Below, one piece after another: positions 1 to 8,955 of a DNA stretch of 63,103 nucleotides (position 1 is the first letter of the stretch; every line of letters starts with the position of its first letter). This stretch comes from an uncultured Actinomycetes bacterium (GTDB lineage: Bacteria; Actinomycetota; Actinomycetes; Actinomycetales; Bifidobacteriaceae), in NCBI GenBank assembly GCA_900314875.1, contig OMWX01000006.1:1-63103 (forward strand), written 5' to 3'. Below the pieces are notes generated by a model that was not told where the DNA came from, searched no databases, and saw only the letters and a list, made by a program, of their open reading frames with translations. A program made the translations under genes and the position numbers.

Positions 1-1269
1 GTTGCAGTCGACTCGCAAAGATTCTCGCCCAAATTCTTTTCGGACAGTTTAATGCCTTTCTGCGGCCGATACTTCTTGCAAAACTGCCTGTAACTCTTCG
101 CCTGCGTATTGTCCGCAGCCTTCACTTCGACCGGCGTAAGTTCCCCGCCGTCCTCGTAAATAAAATCAACCTCGGCAGTATTGCCCGACCGCCAGAAAAA
201 ACGGCTGTTTCCCAAGCGATTTCAGCTTATTAAGAACATAGTTTTCCGCAAACGCGCCCTTAAATCGGAAATAATTCCCGGTTCCCTCAAAAACCGTCTC
301 AGGCGAAATTTGCGATCTTGCCCTGAGCAGTCCCATATCCGACATATAAACCTTAAAATACGTTTTGTCGGCAAACCCAGTCAGCGGTGTTTCCGGCTTA
401 TCAACAAGTTCCGTCTTAATCGCCAGCCCGGCATCCGCCAGCCACTGCAGAGCTTCTTCCAGCTGCGCCGAACGCTTGCCTTTCTTCACATGCGAAAAAA
501 CAAACTTGTTATTCTCTTTCGCCAGCTGCACGGGCACGGAATCCCAAACCCAGCGAATCCTGGGAACCTCTTTAAGCGGCGCGTGCTTGGCAAAATCATC
601 CGCATAATCCGACAGAATTTCTTTTTGAACCGTTTCAACCTCGTCAAAATCCCGCGTTTCCGTCCAAGCTTTGACTGCTTCCGGCATTCCTCCGACCGCG
701 TAAAACTCTCTGAGCATTTTTTCCATGGGAATTTTGTACAAATCGGGAATTTCGCGGTCTGCCGGCCATTCGGCGAAGGTCTGGATCAGGTCTTCCCTGC
801 CGTTAGCGATAACAAATTCTTTGAAGCTCATAGGATACAGTTCCAGCCTGCTGACTTTCCCAACCGGAAACGATGTATGGTTTCGATTCAGCGTCATACC
901 CAGCAGAGATCCCGCGCACACTACATGCAGCTCTCTGAAATTTTCGCAAAAATATTTCAATGATGTAATTGCTTTAGAACATGACTGGATTTCATCGAAG
1001 AAAACAAGAGTTTTCCCGGGAACGATTCGCGTTTTGCAATTTTGTTCCAATTCGCGAACGATTCTTTTCACGTCAAAATCATATTCGAATATTTCGGAAA
1101 GTTTTTCATTCGATTCGAAATTCACATACGCGTATTTTTTGAAATTATTGCGTGCAAACTCATTGATTATGTATGTTTTGCCGCATTGCCTGACTCCTGT
1201 AAGAATAAGCGGCTTGCGTCGAGAGCTGTCTTTCCATTTTTCAAGCTTTTTCGTTATCTCTCTATACAT
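1..1269 (-). pseudogene. AAA+ ATPase with DUF4143 C-terminal domain, frameshifted, runs off the window edge
   Basis: This is a stand-alone ATPase of the AAA_14/DUF4143 type, a widespread family of uncertain cellular role. Visible motifs are Walker A (GVRQCGKT), Walker B (LVFFDE), the YPMSFKEF segment and YAVGGMPEAV. At an A6 run (196-201, T6 on the coding strand) the frame changes: as read it gives PFFLAVGQ and a stop at 166-168. Removing one T restores the family signature PFFWRSGNTAEVDF followed by a nuclease-like PVEVKA segment, and that frame stays open to base 1. The start is placed at MYREI (1269), because the longer reading would translate a palindrome. Either the gene is broken, or the T6 run switches it on and off, or the run is a sequencing error. 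Confidence 0.85.
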
Positions 1270-1277
1270 GATATTCC

Positions 1278-1358
1278 CAAAACTCCTATGACTTTTGCAA
1301 ATACTATTGCAAAAGTCATAGGAGTTTTGCAAGCAGAGTTGCAAAAGTCATAGGAGTT
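1278..1358. repeat. Perfect 23-bp inverted repeat plus a direct partial copy upstream of the ATPase gene
   Basis: The arms lie at 1278-1300 and 1307-1329 and are perfect reverse complements around a 6-base spacer. Their core is CTCCTATGACTTTTGCAA. A further copy of TTGCAAAAGTCATAGGAGTT lies at 1339-1358, and a degraded one at 1371-1394. The block begins 8 bases before the ATPase start codon, so it covers that gene's leader or promoter. It could be an operator bound by the gene product or another regulator, or a strong 5' mRNA hairpin. Confidence 0.85.
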
Positions 1359-1426
1359 CTTGCAGAATACTTGCAAAAATCACAGAACTCTTGCGGCGAA
1401 AAGAATTAAAACAGGGGATTAAAAAC

Positions 1427-1484
1427 AGAGAGAGAAAGGAGAAAGAAAAGAAAGAAGGAAAGAAAGAAAAAAGAAAAAGAAAAG
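1427..1484. repeat. 58-nt homopurine (A/G only) tract
   Basis: Every base from 1427 to 1484 on the plus strand is A or G, in GAAA/GAAAG-type units. Such mirror-like purine runs can adopt triplex or otherwise stiff DNA. No coding function is seen. Confidence 0.8.
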
Positions 1485-1563
1485 TCGGGGACTGGAAAGA
1501 TGAGAATTAAAAAACCGGGGACTGAAAAAAGCGAAGAGTTGAGATACAAAAGATTGAGATACG

Positions 1564-1617
1564 AAAAAAAAAAAAAAAAAAAAAAACGGCGAAATTGCGA
1601 AGAAAACGCCGGTTTTT
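1564..1617 (-). terminator. Intrinsic terminator with a 23-base T-tract
   Basis: Read on the minus strand, a GC-rich stem (AAAAACCGGCG paired with CGCCGTTTTT, one bulged base) is followed by 23 T. It lies about 260 bases past the end of the ABC exporter operon, whose transcription it would stop. A T-tract this long is unusual, since 5-9 T is normal. Confidence 0.7.
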
Positions 1618-1743
1618 ATGTTCTCGAAAGCTCAACGTTCCCGAAAATTCAACAGAACTTCAGGAGCCGCAAGATTAAAGCCGGACTGCCGAAACCGAAC
1701 AGCAAATGCCGCATAGTCAATGTTGCGAAGCCAAAGCTGTGCA

Positions 1744-1835
1744 ACAAAACTTTACACAATAAAACCTTGCGCAATAAAGTTTTACACAGCACAACCTTGC
1801 AGATTAAAGCCTCGCAGATTAAAGCCTCGCACGAC
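1744..1835. repeat. Degenerate 15-bp tandem repeat, about six units
   Basis: Successive units include TAAAACCTTGCGCAA (1760-1774), TAAAGTTTTACACAG, CACAACCTTGCAGAT, TAAAGCCTCGCAGAT (1805-1819) and a 16-base variant at 1820-1835. The region is intergenic. The 15-bp period recurs at many other places in the window. Confidence 0.75.
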
Positions 1836-1878
1836 TAAAACTTTGCGCAGCCTTAAAACCTAAAAGACCTTAAACCCT

Positions 1879-2796
1879 TTACGCGCGCGCCCTGTGTCCC
1901 GTCTTGTCGAGCCAGTCGAAGTAAACATTCTCGAGACTGCTGCGCTTAAGAGTCAGGTAGGTAAGCACAGTCTGCGACTGAACCGCATACGCGAACAGAA
2001 GGTCAGGCTTCACGCCGGAAGCCGTGTATCTGTCTTCCTTCTGGTCGTGAGACACATTAATCCTGTTCGCGTTCAGCATATTAAGCAGGCGCGAAGCGTC
2101 GCCGCTGACCGCAAACTCGGTCGTATTCTCGTCGGTCGACAGATTTTTGATTTCATCTTCGACGACAATCTTTCCGCCGTTAAGAATCGCAACGCGCGTC
2201 GCAGTCTGCTCAACCTCGCTCATCAGATGAGACGAAAGAAGAACCGAACCGCCGTTCTTGGCAAAAGTATGCAGAATATCGCGCACCCACACAATACCGT
2301 CCGCATCCAAACCGTTAACAGGCTCGTCAAGAATAAGCATCTTCGGCGATCCGATCAGCGCAACGCCCAAAGCCAGACGCTGCTTCATACCCAGCGACAG
2401 TCCGGACACCTTCTTCCCTCGCGCATGAGACAAATCAACGCGCTCAAGGACCTTGTCGACAACTTGGTTCGGTTTGTCCAGTTTAAGACGCAGAGCCTGA
2501 ATTTTCAGCACGCTTTCGGCCGTAATTCGCGAGTCGAGCCAAGTCGGATCAAGCATTACGCCGATTTTGCGACCAGGATCTTCAATATCCACATATTTCT
2601 TTCCATAAAAGGTCGCTGTTCCTCCGTCTGACTCGATCATTCCGCACATAATATTCATGAGCGTACTCTTGCCGGCACCGTTCGGTCCGAGAAGCCCGAG
2701 AACTTCCCCCTCACGCATGTTCAGGGAAAGCCTGTCCAAAATCGTCTGAGATCCGTATTTTTTAACAATATCTTTTACTTCTAATGCTATCGACAT
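1879..2796 (-). CDS. ABC transporter ATP-binding protein
   Basis: This is the cytoplasmic ATPase subunit of an ABC exporter of the bacitracin/lantibiotic-immunity (CcmA-like) type, about 305 residues. Walker A is GPNGAGKST near residue 40, the signature is LSLGMKQRL, and Walker B is LILDEP, followed by an SSH switch histidine. After the nucleotide-binding domain comes a C-terminal region of about 90 residues typical of this subgroup. The start is set at MSIALEVKD. The longer open frame lies inside the upstream permease gene, and the true start overlaps that gene's last codons by 10 bases, implying translational coupling. The substrate cannot be deduced, and no sensor kinase or regulator lies next to it. 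Confidence 0.9.
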   Translation of the reverse strand: MSIALEVKDIVKKYGSQTILDRLSLNMREGEVLGLLGPNGAGKSTLMNIMCGMIESDGGTATFYGKKYVDIEDPGRKIGVMLDPTWLDSRITAESVLKIQALRLKLDKPNQVVDKVLERVDLSHARGKKVSGLSLGMKQRLALGVALIGSPKMLILDEPVNGLDADGIVWVRDILHTFAKNGGSVLLSSHLMSEVEQTATRVAILNGGKIVVEDEIKNLSTDENTTEFAVSGDASRLLNMLNANRINVSHDQKEDRYTASGVKPDLLFAYAVQSQTVLTYLTLKRSSLENVYFDWLDKTGHRARA

Positions 2797-3536
2797 GGCA
2801 CATACTTTCTGAATCTGAACAAACCGAATATGTAAACAACCGCACACCAAACCAGAATAAAGGCAAAAGATTTGAACCAATCGGCAGGAGACGAGTTGAG
2901 ATCCTGAATTTCTCCTTCAAGGTGCACCGGAAGGTACTTGTAGACAGTTTCCACGATGTCTTTAAGTCCAGGAATCAGTCCGACAAGTCCCGTAATCATG
3001 CCAGTTCCCCATTGAATAACGAAAACCGCGATAACACCGCCTGCAGGGGAAATGAAGATAAATCCGAAACAGTATCCGAGAAAAGCGACAAAAAGCGCGG
3101 TCAAAATAAATAATCCCAATGATTTCGCAATGTCAGTCAGACCATATGAAAGGCATGGAACATTGTGAGCTTTGATAATCGCAATCATAATCGGATGAGT
3201 CACACCATACCCGACAATGCTCGCAGCAGTAACCATAACAGCAACCGCAGAAGCCTTCGTCGCCATTACAGTGCCGCGTCGCGGCTGAACAAGCATTTCA
3301 AGTGCGATAGAATTTCGTGAAAGCACGCCCGTGGAAGCCAGCGTTCCGTATATGCCGATCATAACCATGAACAGACCGCTTGCAGTCAGCTGTTCATATG
3401 GAACATCCGCAGGCTGATCAACTTTGTCAAGAAAAAAACTGATAAGAGAAACAGACGAGATATGAGCCAAAATAGCGCAAATCGGGATAACCCAAAGAGA
3501 GCGGATCGAAGCCAGCTCTTTTATGTCAGCGCGCAT
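2787..3536 (-). CDS. ABC transporter permease (ABC-2-like membrane subunit)
   Basis: This is a 249-residue membrane protein with about six hydrophobic segments, for example near the N-terminus (WVIPICAILAHISSVSLISF) and at the C-terminus (AFILVWCAVVYIFGLFRF). It is the partner of the ATPase encoded directly downstream, with overlapping ends. The start at MRADIKEL is chosen because a strong Shine-Dalgarno (AGGAGG) lies 6 bases upstream; the longer frame lacks one. It probably exports or excludes a hydrophobic compound or peptide. The family assignment is by topology and operon context and not by a specific motif. Confidence 0.85.
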   Translation of the reverse strand: MRADIKELASIRSLWVIPICAILAHISSVSLISFFLDKVDQPADVPYEQLTASGLFMVMIGIYGTLASTGVLSRNSIALEMLVQPRRGTVMATKASAVAVMVTAASIVGYGVTHPIMIAIIKAHNVPCLSYGLTDIAKSLGLFILTALFVAFLGYCFGFIFISPAGGVIAVFVIQWGTGMITGLVGLIPGLKDIVETVYKYLPVHLEGEIQDLNSSPADWFKSFAFILVWCAVVYIFGLFRFRKYVPCR

Positions 3537-3898
3537 TTCGTCCTCCTTACTTTTTACATGCAAACATTTTCTGAATCTCATCCCCATTAATTCGCAATCG
3601 CGAATTCACATTACTGCGTCCTGATCGTCCAAGGACATGAAATTCACAACATGACCAAGTTTACCATATGCAGGGGTCAGAAAGTTTCGACGCATTGCAT
3701 GGCAGTCTAATCTGCAATTAATCCGTACTTAATCTGCGGTTAAATGTAAGCTGTATATCATTATGCCTGCAAAAGCGGCAGAAAAACATGCAAATCTGCA
3801 ATGGAAACATTGCAGACAATGCAGACAATGCAGACAATGCAGACAATGCAGACAATGCAGACAAAGCAGACGGCACGACAAAACATACAGAAAATACA
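3537..3898. other. Divergent intergenic region between ABC permease and amino-acid permease
   Basis: This region should hold the divergent promoters of the two flanking genes; I cannot assign -10/-35 boxes with confidence. It contains the 9-bp tandem repeat described separately. If translation of the permease starts at the ATG at 3788, most of 3788-3898 is coding. Confidence 0.5.
3812..3865 (+). repeat. 9-bp microsatellite GCAGACAAT, five perfect copies plus one variant
   Basis: Perfect units of GCAGACAAT run from 3812 to 3856, followed by GCAGACAAA (3857-3865). The array sits just before, or inside, the N-terminus of the amino-acid permease gene. Translated from the 3788 start it would encode repeated Asn-Ala-Asp. 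Because the unit is 9 bases, slippage would change length without breaking the frame. Confidence 0.95.
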
Positions 3899-5548
3899 AT
3901 GAAGATAATAAATACGCAGACAGAAAACGGTTCCCAGGCAGGCAAAGTTCCTCAGGCAGGCAAAACAGCGCAGGCTGACATAACGCAGGCTGACAGCACA
4001 GCGCCAACCGACTCAGCAGCGCAGAAAAATGCAGCTCAAACCGACTCAGCGAAGGCGCAGCAGAAAAACACGGCGCAGAAAAACGCAGCGCAGCCGGAGA
4101 CTTCCCTGTCCCGCTCCCTGACTGATCGTCACATCCTGCTTATCGCGCTGGGCGGCGCAATCGGAACCGGACTTTTCTACGGTTCGGCCGAGTCGATTTC
4201 GCTGACCGGTCCGTCGATTCTGCTTGCTTACCTGCTCGGCGGTCTGATTATTTTCCTGATTGTCCGCGCGCTGGGCGAAATGAGCGCGCACGAGCCGCGT
4301 TCGGGCGCATTCAGCTGGTACGCGTCAAAATATTGGAGCAAGCGCGCCGGCTTTATTTCGGGCTGGAATTACTGGTTTAACTATGTTTTGGTGTCCATGG
4401 TAGAGTTAAGCGTAGTCGGAACATTCGTGCGCTACTGGTTTCCGCAGATTCCCGCTTGGGCGAGCGCGGCTTTTTTCCTTGGTGTTATCGTTTTATCAAA
4501 TCTTGCGGGCGTGAAACAGTTCGGCGAGGCTGAGTTCTGGCTTGCGCTTATCAAAATCGTTGCCGTAATTTTGATGATTATCGGCGGACTGGTCTGCATT
4601 ATCCGCTCGACGGAAGGCATTTGGGGAACGAAAGCCTCATTTGCGAATCTGTTTGCCAATTCTTCTGACGGCCCTGCTTCCGGCTTTATGCCCTACGGTC
4701 TTATTTCCAAGGTCGCAGGCGGTTCAGGCGGTTCCGGCGGCGAAACTCATCTCGCAGGGCTTCTTATCGCGCTGGTCGTCGTCATGTTCAGCTTCGGCGG
4801 CACCGAGCTTGTCAGCGTCACGGCCGGCGAGGCGAAAGATCCGAAACGCAGCATTCCCCGCGCGGTAAACGGCGTTATCTGGCGAATCCTGGGCTTCTAT
4901 GTCGTCGCTTTGGCGGTTATCATGGCGGTTGTTCCCTGGCAGCATATCGGCGAGCCGAATGAGAACGGCGTGACTGTCAGCCCGTTCGTGCAGATTTTTG
5001 ATTCGGTCGGCATTCATGCGGCTGCCGGGATTTTGAATTTTGTGTGTCTTACGGCGGTTATCAGCGTATACAATTCTGCGCTTTACTCTAATTCGCGAAT
5101 GCTTTTTTCTCTGGCAAAACAGGGCAATGCGCCCAAGTTTCTGGGTCGGCTGAACTCTCGCGGAATCCCTTCTGCCGGCGTTTTCGTTTCGGCTTTCATT
5201 ACTGCCGCTGCGGTTGTTGTCGTGTTCCTCTGGCCTGATTTTGCGTTCAACTATCTTATGTCAATCGCGACCGGAGCTGCGGTTATCAACTGGACGATGA
5301 TTGCGATTACTCACACGAAATTCCGCAAGCATATTCTCGAACACGAAGGTCAGGAGGGCATTGAAAAACTTGAGTTCAAGCTGCCTTTAGCCAAGTTTTC
5401 CGACATATTTGTCATTCTGGCCATGGCTTGTCTCGCGGCAATCATGTTTTTCATTCCGGAATACAGGGTCGCGGTTATCGCAATCCCTGTCTGGCTGGCG
5501 GCCTTATATGCCGCAAGCGTGCTGCATGATAAGAAAAATCGCGGATGA
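3899..5548 (+). CDS. APC-family amino-acid permease
   Basis: This is an integral membrane amino-acid transporter of the APC superfamily (AAT/LysP-GabP-like), about 549 residues with 12 predicted membrane segments. The family hallmark IALGGAIGTGLFYGSAESI opens TM1, and a conserved GEMSAHEPRSGAFSWYA segment follows TM2. About 75 low-complexity Gln/Ala/Thr residues precede TM1. They are made of repeats such as QAGK and QADxTQAD, far longer than usual for the family. The start is uncertain: ATG 3899 and ATG 3788 are both open and neither has a clear Shine-Dalgarno. The substrate cannot be predicted reliably; basic or aromatic amino acids are possible. It converges on another APC permease of a different subtype. 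Confidence 0.9.
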   Translation: MKIINTQTENGSQAGKVPQAGKTAQADITQADSTAPTDSAAQKNAAQTDSAKAQQKNTAQKNAAQPETSLSRSLTDRHILLIALGGAIGTGLFYGSAESISLTGPSILLAYLLGGLIIFLIVRALGEMSAHEPRSGAFSWYASKYWSKRAGFISGWNYWFNYVLVSMVELSVVGTFVRYWFPQIPAWASAAFFLGVIVLSNLAGVKQFGEAEFWLALIKIVAVILMIIGGLVCIIRSTEGIWGTKASFANLFANSSDGPASGFMPYGLISKVAGGSGGSGGETHLAGLLIALVVVMFSFGGTELVSVTAGEAKDPKRSIPRAVNGVIWRILGFYVVALAVIMAVVPWQHIGEPNENGVTVSPFVQIFDSVGIHAAAGILNFVCLTAVISVYNSALYSNSRMLFSLAKQGNAPKFLGRLNSRGIPSAGVFVSAFITAAAVVVVFLWPDFAFNYLMSIATGAAVINWTMIAITHTKFRKHILEHEGQEGIEKLEFKLPLAKFSDIFVILAMACLAAIMFFIPEYRVAVIAIPVWLAALYAASVLHDKKNRG

Positions 5549-5567
5549 CAAGCGGATGACAAGAAAA

Positions 5568-5629
5568 TCCCGCACGATAAAAATCATGCGGGACTGAAGT
5601 TCATGCTGAAGTTCATGCTGAAGTTCATG
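5568..5629. repeat. Hairpin followed by three 12-bp direct repeats between convergent permeases
   Basis: TCCCGCA (5568-5574) pairs with TGCGGGA (5587-5593). Directly after it, CTGAAGTTCATG occurs three times (5594-5605, 5606-5617, 5618-5629). The hairpin has no T-tract, so it is at best a weak terminator between the two converging genes. Confidence 0.7.
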
Positions 5630-5661
5630 CGGGACTGAAGTCAGGCAAAACCCGAACAAGC

Positions 5662-7299
5662 TCACTTTCCGATTGAGGTCGGGTCAGGGTTGACTTTCTG
5701 TTTGCGCTCGTATATGAAGTAGCAGACCGTGCTGAACACGCCGAACCAGGTCAGCCCGACCAGCGCAACGATTCGCGTTTCTTCGCCTATAAGCAGCGTT
5801 ATGTACATGAAAATAAAGAACGCCAGGCAAATAGGGTCGAGTATCTTGTAAGCGGGCATTTTAAATCCGTCAGGCGCGAAGTCGGCTGATTTGCGGTATT
5901 TCATGTGCGCGAGAATCGTGAACGAGTAGACGAACAGAATTACGGTCGAGGCCGCCGACGAGAACAGGATGAACGCGGTTTTCATCTGCGGCATAAGACT
6001 GCAAATGGGCGAAATCGAGATTACGCAGGCGGACGCGATGATTGCGCGCGCGGGGACTTTGCGGTCGGATACTTTCGCGAAATATTTAAGCGCGGGGTTT
6101 CTTGCCAGTTCTGCCTGCTGGTAGAGCTGTCGGCCGGCCGAGTAGAGCAGCGAGTTGATTGCCGAGGCTGCTGCGGTTACAACGACGAAAAATACGAGCA
6201 TTGCCGCCCATTTTATGCCGGCGTATTCGAACACCATGATGAACGGAGACTGGAATCCGCCGCCTGCTTTTTCTTTGAAGTTGCGCCAGGGAACGATTGC
6301 TGTGATTGCGATAAGCGAGCCGACATAGAAAATCAGCACGCGGTAGACGATCTGGTTGATTGCCTTGGGTATGTTTTTGCGCGGTTCTTCCGCTTCGGAG
6401 GCTGCCACGCCGACGAATTCGATGGATGTGTATGCGAAGAATGCCATCGGGAAACTTAACAGCAGTGCCATGAACCCGTTGGGCGCAAGGCTGAACCCGT
6501 CGAAAATGTTTGAAAGGCTGACTTTGCCGGCTTCAATGTATTCGTCTGCCGCTTCAACGTAATGCGCGGGATAGCTGAATTGGATGACAAGCATGACGAT
6601 TGCGGTGAGAATCATTCCGACTATCAGCGAAATTTTTATCATTCCGAACCAGAATTCGGCTTCTCCGAACAGTTTCACGGCGATAAGGTTGACGCATGCG
6701 AATAGTACCAGGAATCCGATTTCGATGAAGAATTTGCAGTCTGTGACGTCTATGTCGAATGTTTTGAAGAATGATATGCAGTAGGTACCGATTGCGGTGG
6801 CTTCGGTCATTGCGACGAACATGACGACAAACCAGTATGTCCAGCCGCAGAATCGTCCCCAAGTCGTGCCCAGGTATTTGCCGATAAAGTTGATGAACGA
6901 GTGCTGGCTGGGGTCGTAGTACATCATTTCGCCGATTGCACGAAGCAGGATGAACATGAATATGCCGATTGTCAGGTATACCAGCGCGATGGAAGGACCG
7001 GTCAGCGCGATGGATTTGCCTGAACCGAGGAACAGTCCGGTGCCGATTGTTCCGCCCAGAGCGATGAACTGAATGTGACGGCTGTTCAGACCGCGTTTCA
7101 TTTCGTTGTCGCGGTCAAGCGTTTCAACGGACGCCAGGCTTTGCTCTCCAGCTGCAGCTGCTGAGCAGGAGACTGCTGAGGAAGCCGAAGCCGCTGTTTT
7201 GCTTTTTCCGGGTCTGCCGTTTGAGCTGTTCGAGCCATTCGGGGTTTTTGAACGCATGTGCGATGACTTGTCTGTTTTATCGCTTTGTGACGGGGACAT
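5662..7299 (-). CDS. APC-family amino-acid permease
   Basis: This is a 545-residue amino-acid transporter of the APC superfamily. TM1 carries the hallmark FIALGGTIGTGLFLGSGKSI, and the AIGEMMYYDPSQHSFINF segment follows. About 85 residues of Ser/Ala/Gly-rich, probably disordered, sequence precede TM1. The start at 7299 is supported by GGAGGA six bases upstream. It is paralogous to the converging permease at 3899-5548 but clearly diverged, so the two probably take different amino acids. It lies downstream of ilvC on the same strand, but a terminator separates them. Confidence 0.92.
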   Translation of the reverse strand: MSPSQSDKTDKSSHMRSKTPNGSNSSNGRPGKSKTAASASSAVSCSAAAAGEQSLASVETLDRDNEMKRGLNSRHIQFIALGGTIGTGLFLGSGKSIALTGPSIALVYLTIGIFMFILLRAIGEMMYYDPSQHSFINFIGKYLGTTWGRFCGWTYWFVVMFVAMTEATAIGTYCISFFKTFDIDVTDCKFFIEIGFLVLFACVNLIAVKLFGEAEFWFGMIKISLIVGMILTAIVMLVIQFSYPAHYVEAADEYIEAGKVSLSNIFDGFSLAPNGFMALLLSFPMAFFAYTSIEFVGVAASEAEEPRKNIPKAINQIVYRVLIFYVGSLIAITAIVPWRNFKEKAGGGFQSPFIMVFEYAGIKWAAMLVFFVVVTAAASAINSLLYSAGRQLYQQAELARNPALKYFAKVSDRKVPARAIIASACVISISPICSLMPQMKTAFILFSSAASTVILFVYSFTILAHMKYRKSADFAPDGFKMPAYKILDPICLAFFIFMYITLLIGEETRIVALVGLTWFGVFSTVCYFIYERKQKVNPDPTSIGK

Positions 7300-7417
7300 T
7301 TTTCCTCCGATTCAGGCCGGATTGTGAATTTTTCCGGCTTTTTCTACGGGCATTATTATACTTCCCCTGGCGTATTTCAAAGATGTTTCGCATTTGTTGC
7401 GCACTGCTTGCAAACGC

Positions 7418-7453
7418 AAAAAGCGGGCTTTCGGTCGGAAAACCCGCTTTTGG
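7418..7453 (-). terminator. Intrinsic terminator downstream of ilvC
   Basis: On the minus strand CCAAAAGCGGG and CCCGCTTTTTG form a stem, with the T-run built into the 3' arm. It lies about 180 bases beyond the ilvC stop codon and before the permease gene, so it separates the two transcription units. The rest of 7300-7633 shows nothing further that I can support. Confidence 0.75.
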
Positions 7454-7633
7454 CGCCTGATCTCGGTTTTATTTTTTCAAGATCTGCTTCCATTTTCAGA
7501 ATCTGCGAAGCTTGTTTTCTCCGCAATAAATTCTAACGTTGCTTCACTGTCTGAAGCCGGTTCTGACTGTCAGATAAGACAGAAAAACCGTGTGATGTCT
7601 CCATTCGCCGAATTTATTACGGCTCTTCTGAGA

Positions 7634-8686
7634 CTACTGTACTTGCGTGCGTGCAATTTTTCCGTTAAAGGACTGAGCTTCGTCGGCGTCTTGGGGGTCT
7701 CCCTGGTTCCATGAAAACATGGCTCGCAGCTTGGGACCTACCTGCTCGATCGGAGCGTTCGAGTGCTTCTCCTGAAGCTCCTTGAACTTGGGTGCTCCGG
7801 CAGCCTGGTCGTCCATGAATTCTTTGGCGAATGAACCGTCCTGGATTCTCTTGAGCTGGTAGCGCATGTGTTCTTTGGTCTGTTCGTCGCAAACGGTTGA
7901 AGTGTAGTCTCCGTACTGCGCGGTGTCGGAGCAGGACCAGCGGGCCTTGTTCAATCCGCCTTCGTTCATGAGGTCTACGAGCAGCTTGAGCTCGTGACAT
8001 ACTTCGAAGTAAGCGATTTCAGGCTGGTATCCGGCTTCGGTAAGTACTTCGAATCCGATTTCTACGAGGTGGTTCAGACCGCCCATAAGAACATCCTGCT
8101 CGCCGAACAGGTCGGTTTCAGTTTCTTCTTTGAAAGTGGTCTTGATTCCGCCTGCGCGGAGTGAGCCGAGTGCTTTAGCGTATGCGAGGGTGATATCCCA
8201 TGCGTCGCCGCGAGGATCCTGCTCAACTGCAACTACAACGGGAACGCCGCGACCGGAAGTGTATTCGCGACGGACTGTGTGACCGGGTCCCTTGGGCGCA
8301 ATAAGAAATACGGGGTGATCTTCGGACGGCTTAATGTATCCGTAGTGAATGTTGAAGCCGTGCGCGAATGCCAGTGCAGCACCCTCTTTAATGTTCGGTT
8401 CAATGTCGTTCTTCCAGATTGTCGACTGATACTGGTCGGGAGCGAGAATCATAATAATGTCTGCTTCTGCGGCCGCGTCTGCTACGGACTTTACTTCGAG
8501 TCCCTGCTCTTTTGCGTATTCTACGGACTTTGAGGTCGGGCGCAGTCCGACTACTACGTCAACGCCGGAGTCGCGAAGGTTGAGCGCGTGAGCGTGTCCC
8601 TGCGAACCGTATCCGATGATTGCTACTTTCTTTCCGTCGAGCACCGACAAGTCAGCGTCGTTATCATACCAAATCTGTGCTGCCAT
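7634..8686 (-). CDS. ilvC: Ketol-acid reductoisomerase (NADP+)
   Basis: This enzyme converts 2-acetolactate and 2-aceto-2-hydroxybutyrate to their dihydroxy acids with NADPH and Mg2+, the second common step of valine and isoleucine synthesis. The protein is 350 residues, the class I length. The dinucleotide-binding loop [17 protein letters not shown] lies near residues 25-41, and the catalytic/metal region contains [11 protein letters not shown] and [10 protein letters not shown]. The start [10 protein letters not shown] is chosen over an upstream ATG because of an AAAGG-like ribosome site and family length. No other ilv gene is adjacent. Confidence 0.97.
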   Translation of the reverse strand: MAAQIWYDNDADLSVLDGKKVAIIGYGSQGHAHALNLRDSGVDVVVGLRPTSKSVEYAKEQGLEVKSVADAAAEADIIMILAPDQYQSTIWKNDIEPNIKEGAALAFAHGFNIHYGYIKPSEDHPVFLIAPKGPGHTVRREYTSGRGVPVVVAVEQDPRGDAWDITLAYAKALGSLRAGGIKTTFKEETETDLFGEQDVLMGGLNHLVEIGFEVLTEAGYQPEIAYFEVCHELKLLVDLMNEGGLNKARWSCSDTAQYGDYTSTVCDEQTKEHMRYQLKRIQDGSFAKEFMDDQAAGAPKFKELQEKHSNAPIEQVGPKLRAMFSWNQGDPQDADEAQSFNGKIARTQVQ

Positions 8687-8955
8687 TGCTTGAGACCTTT
8701 CTCCCGGTTTTATTCTTGGCTTCACTTCCGTGCGGACTGTTTTGCCGCACGGATTTCGGGGTTTTCCCCGAATCTAATTTTATCCTAATACGCGCGAATT
8801 TTTTTCGCTGTGCATTCTCATATTTTGGGATAAGTTTTTCGTTTTTCTGTTCGGCTTAATTTCAGATATTTTATGTCGCTTTATATGCAAATCCGCGCCC
8901 TGCAGCAAAATTGCAAAGCGCGAATTGTTGAAGTTTAACCGTTTGTTTTGAAGGT

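Larger units (their letters stand above)
1359..1878. other. Gene-free, repeat-rich intergenic region
   Basis: No convincing gene lies here. The one long open frame (1500-1838, plus strand) is a low-complexity Lys/Asn-rich string with no domain. In order, the region holds a 58-base pure purine tract (1427-1484), the T23 terminator (1564-1617) and 15-bp degenerate tandem repeats (1744-1835). Confidence 0.7.

Noticed and set aside
1270..1344. N-terminal extension of the DUF4143 ATPase
   Set aside because: The extra 25 codons are translated from the palindrome. MYREI matches the family start.
1500..1838. Open frame of 112 codons on the plus strand
   Set aside because: It spans the A23 run and 15-bp repeats, encodes Lys/Asn-rich low-complexity sequence, and has no domain or ribosome site. 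It is better explained as a repeat-rich intergenic region with a terminator.
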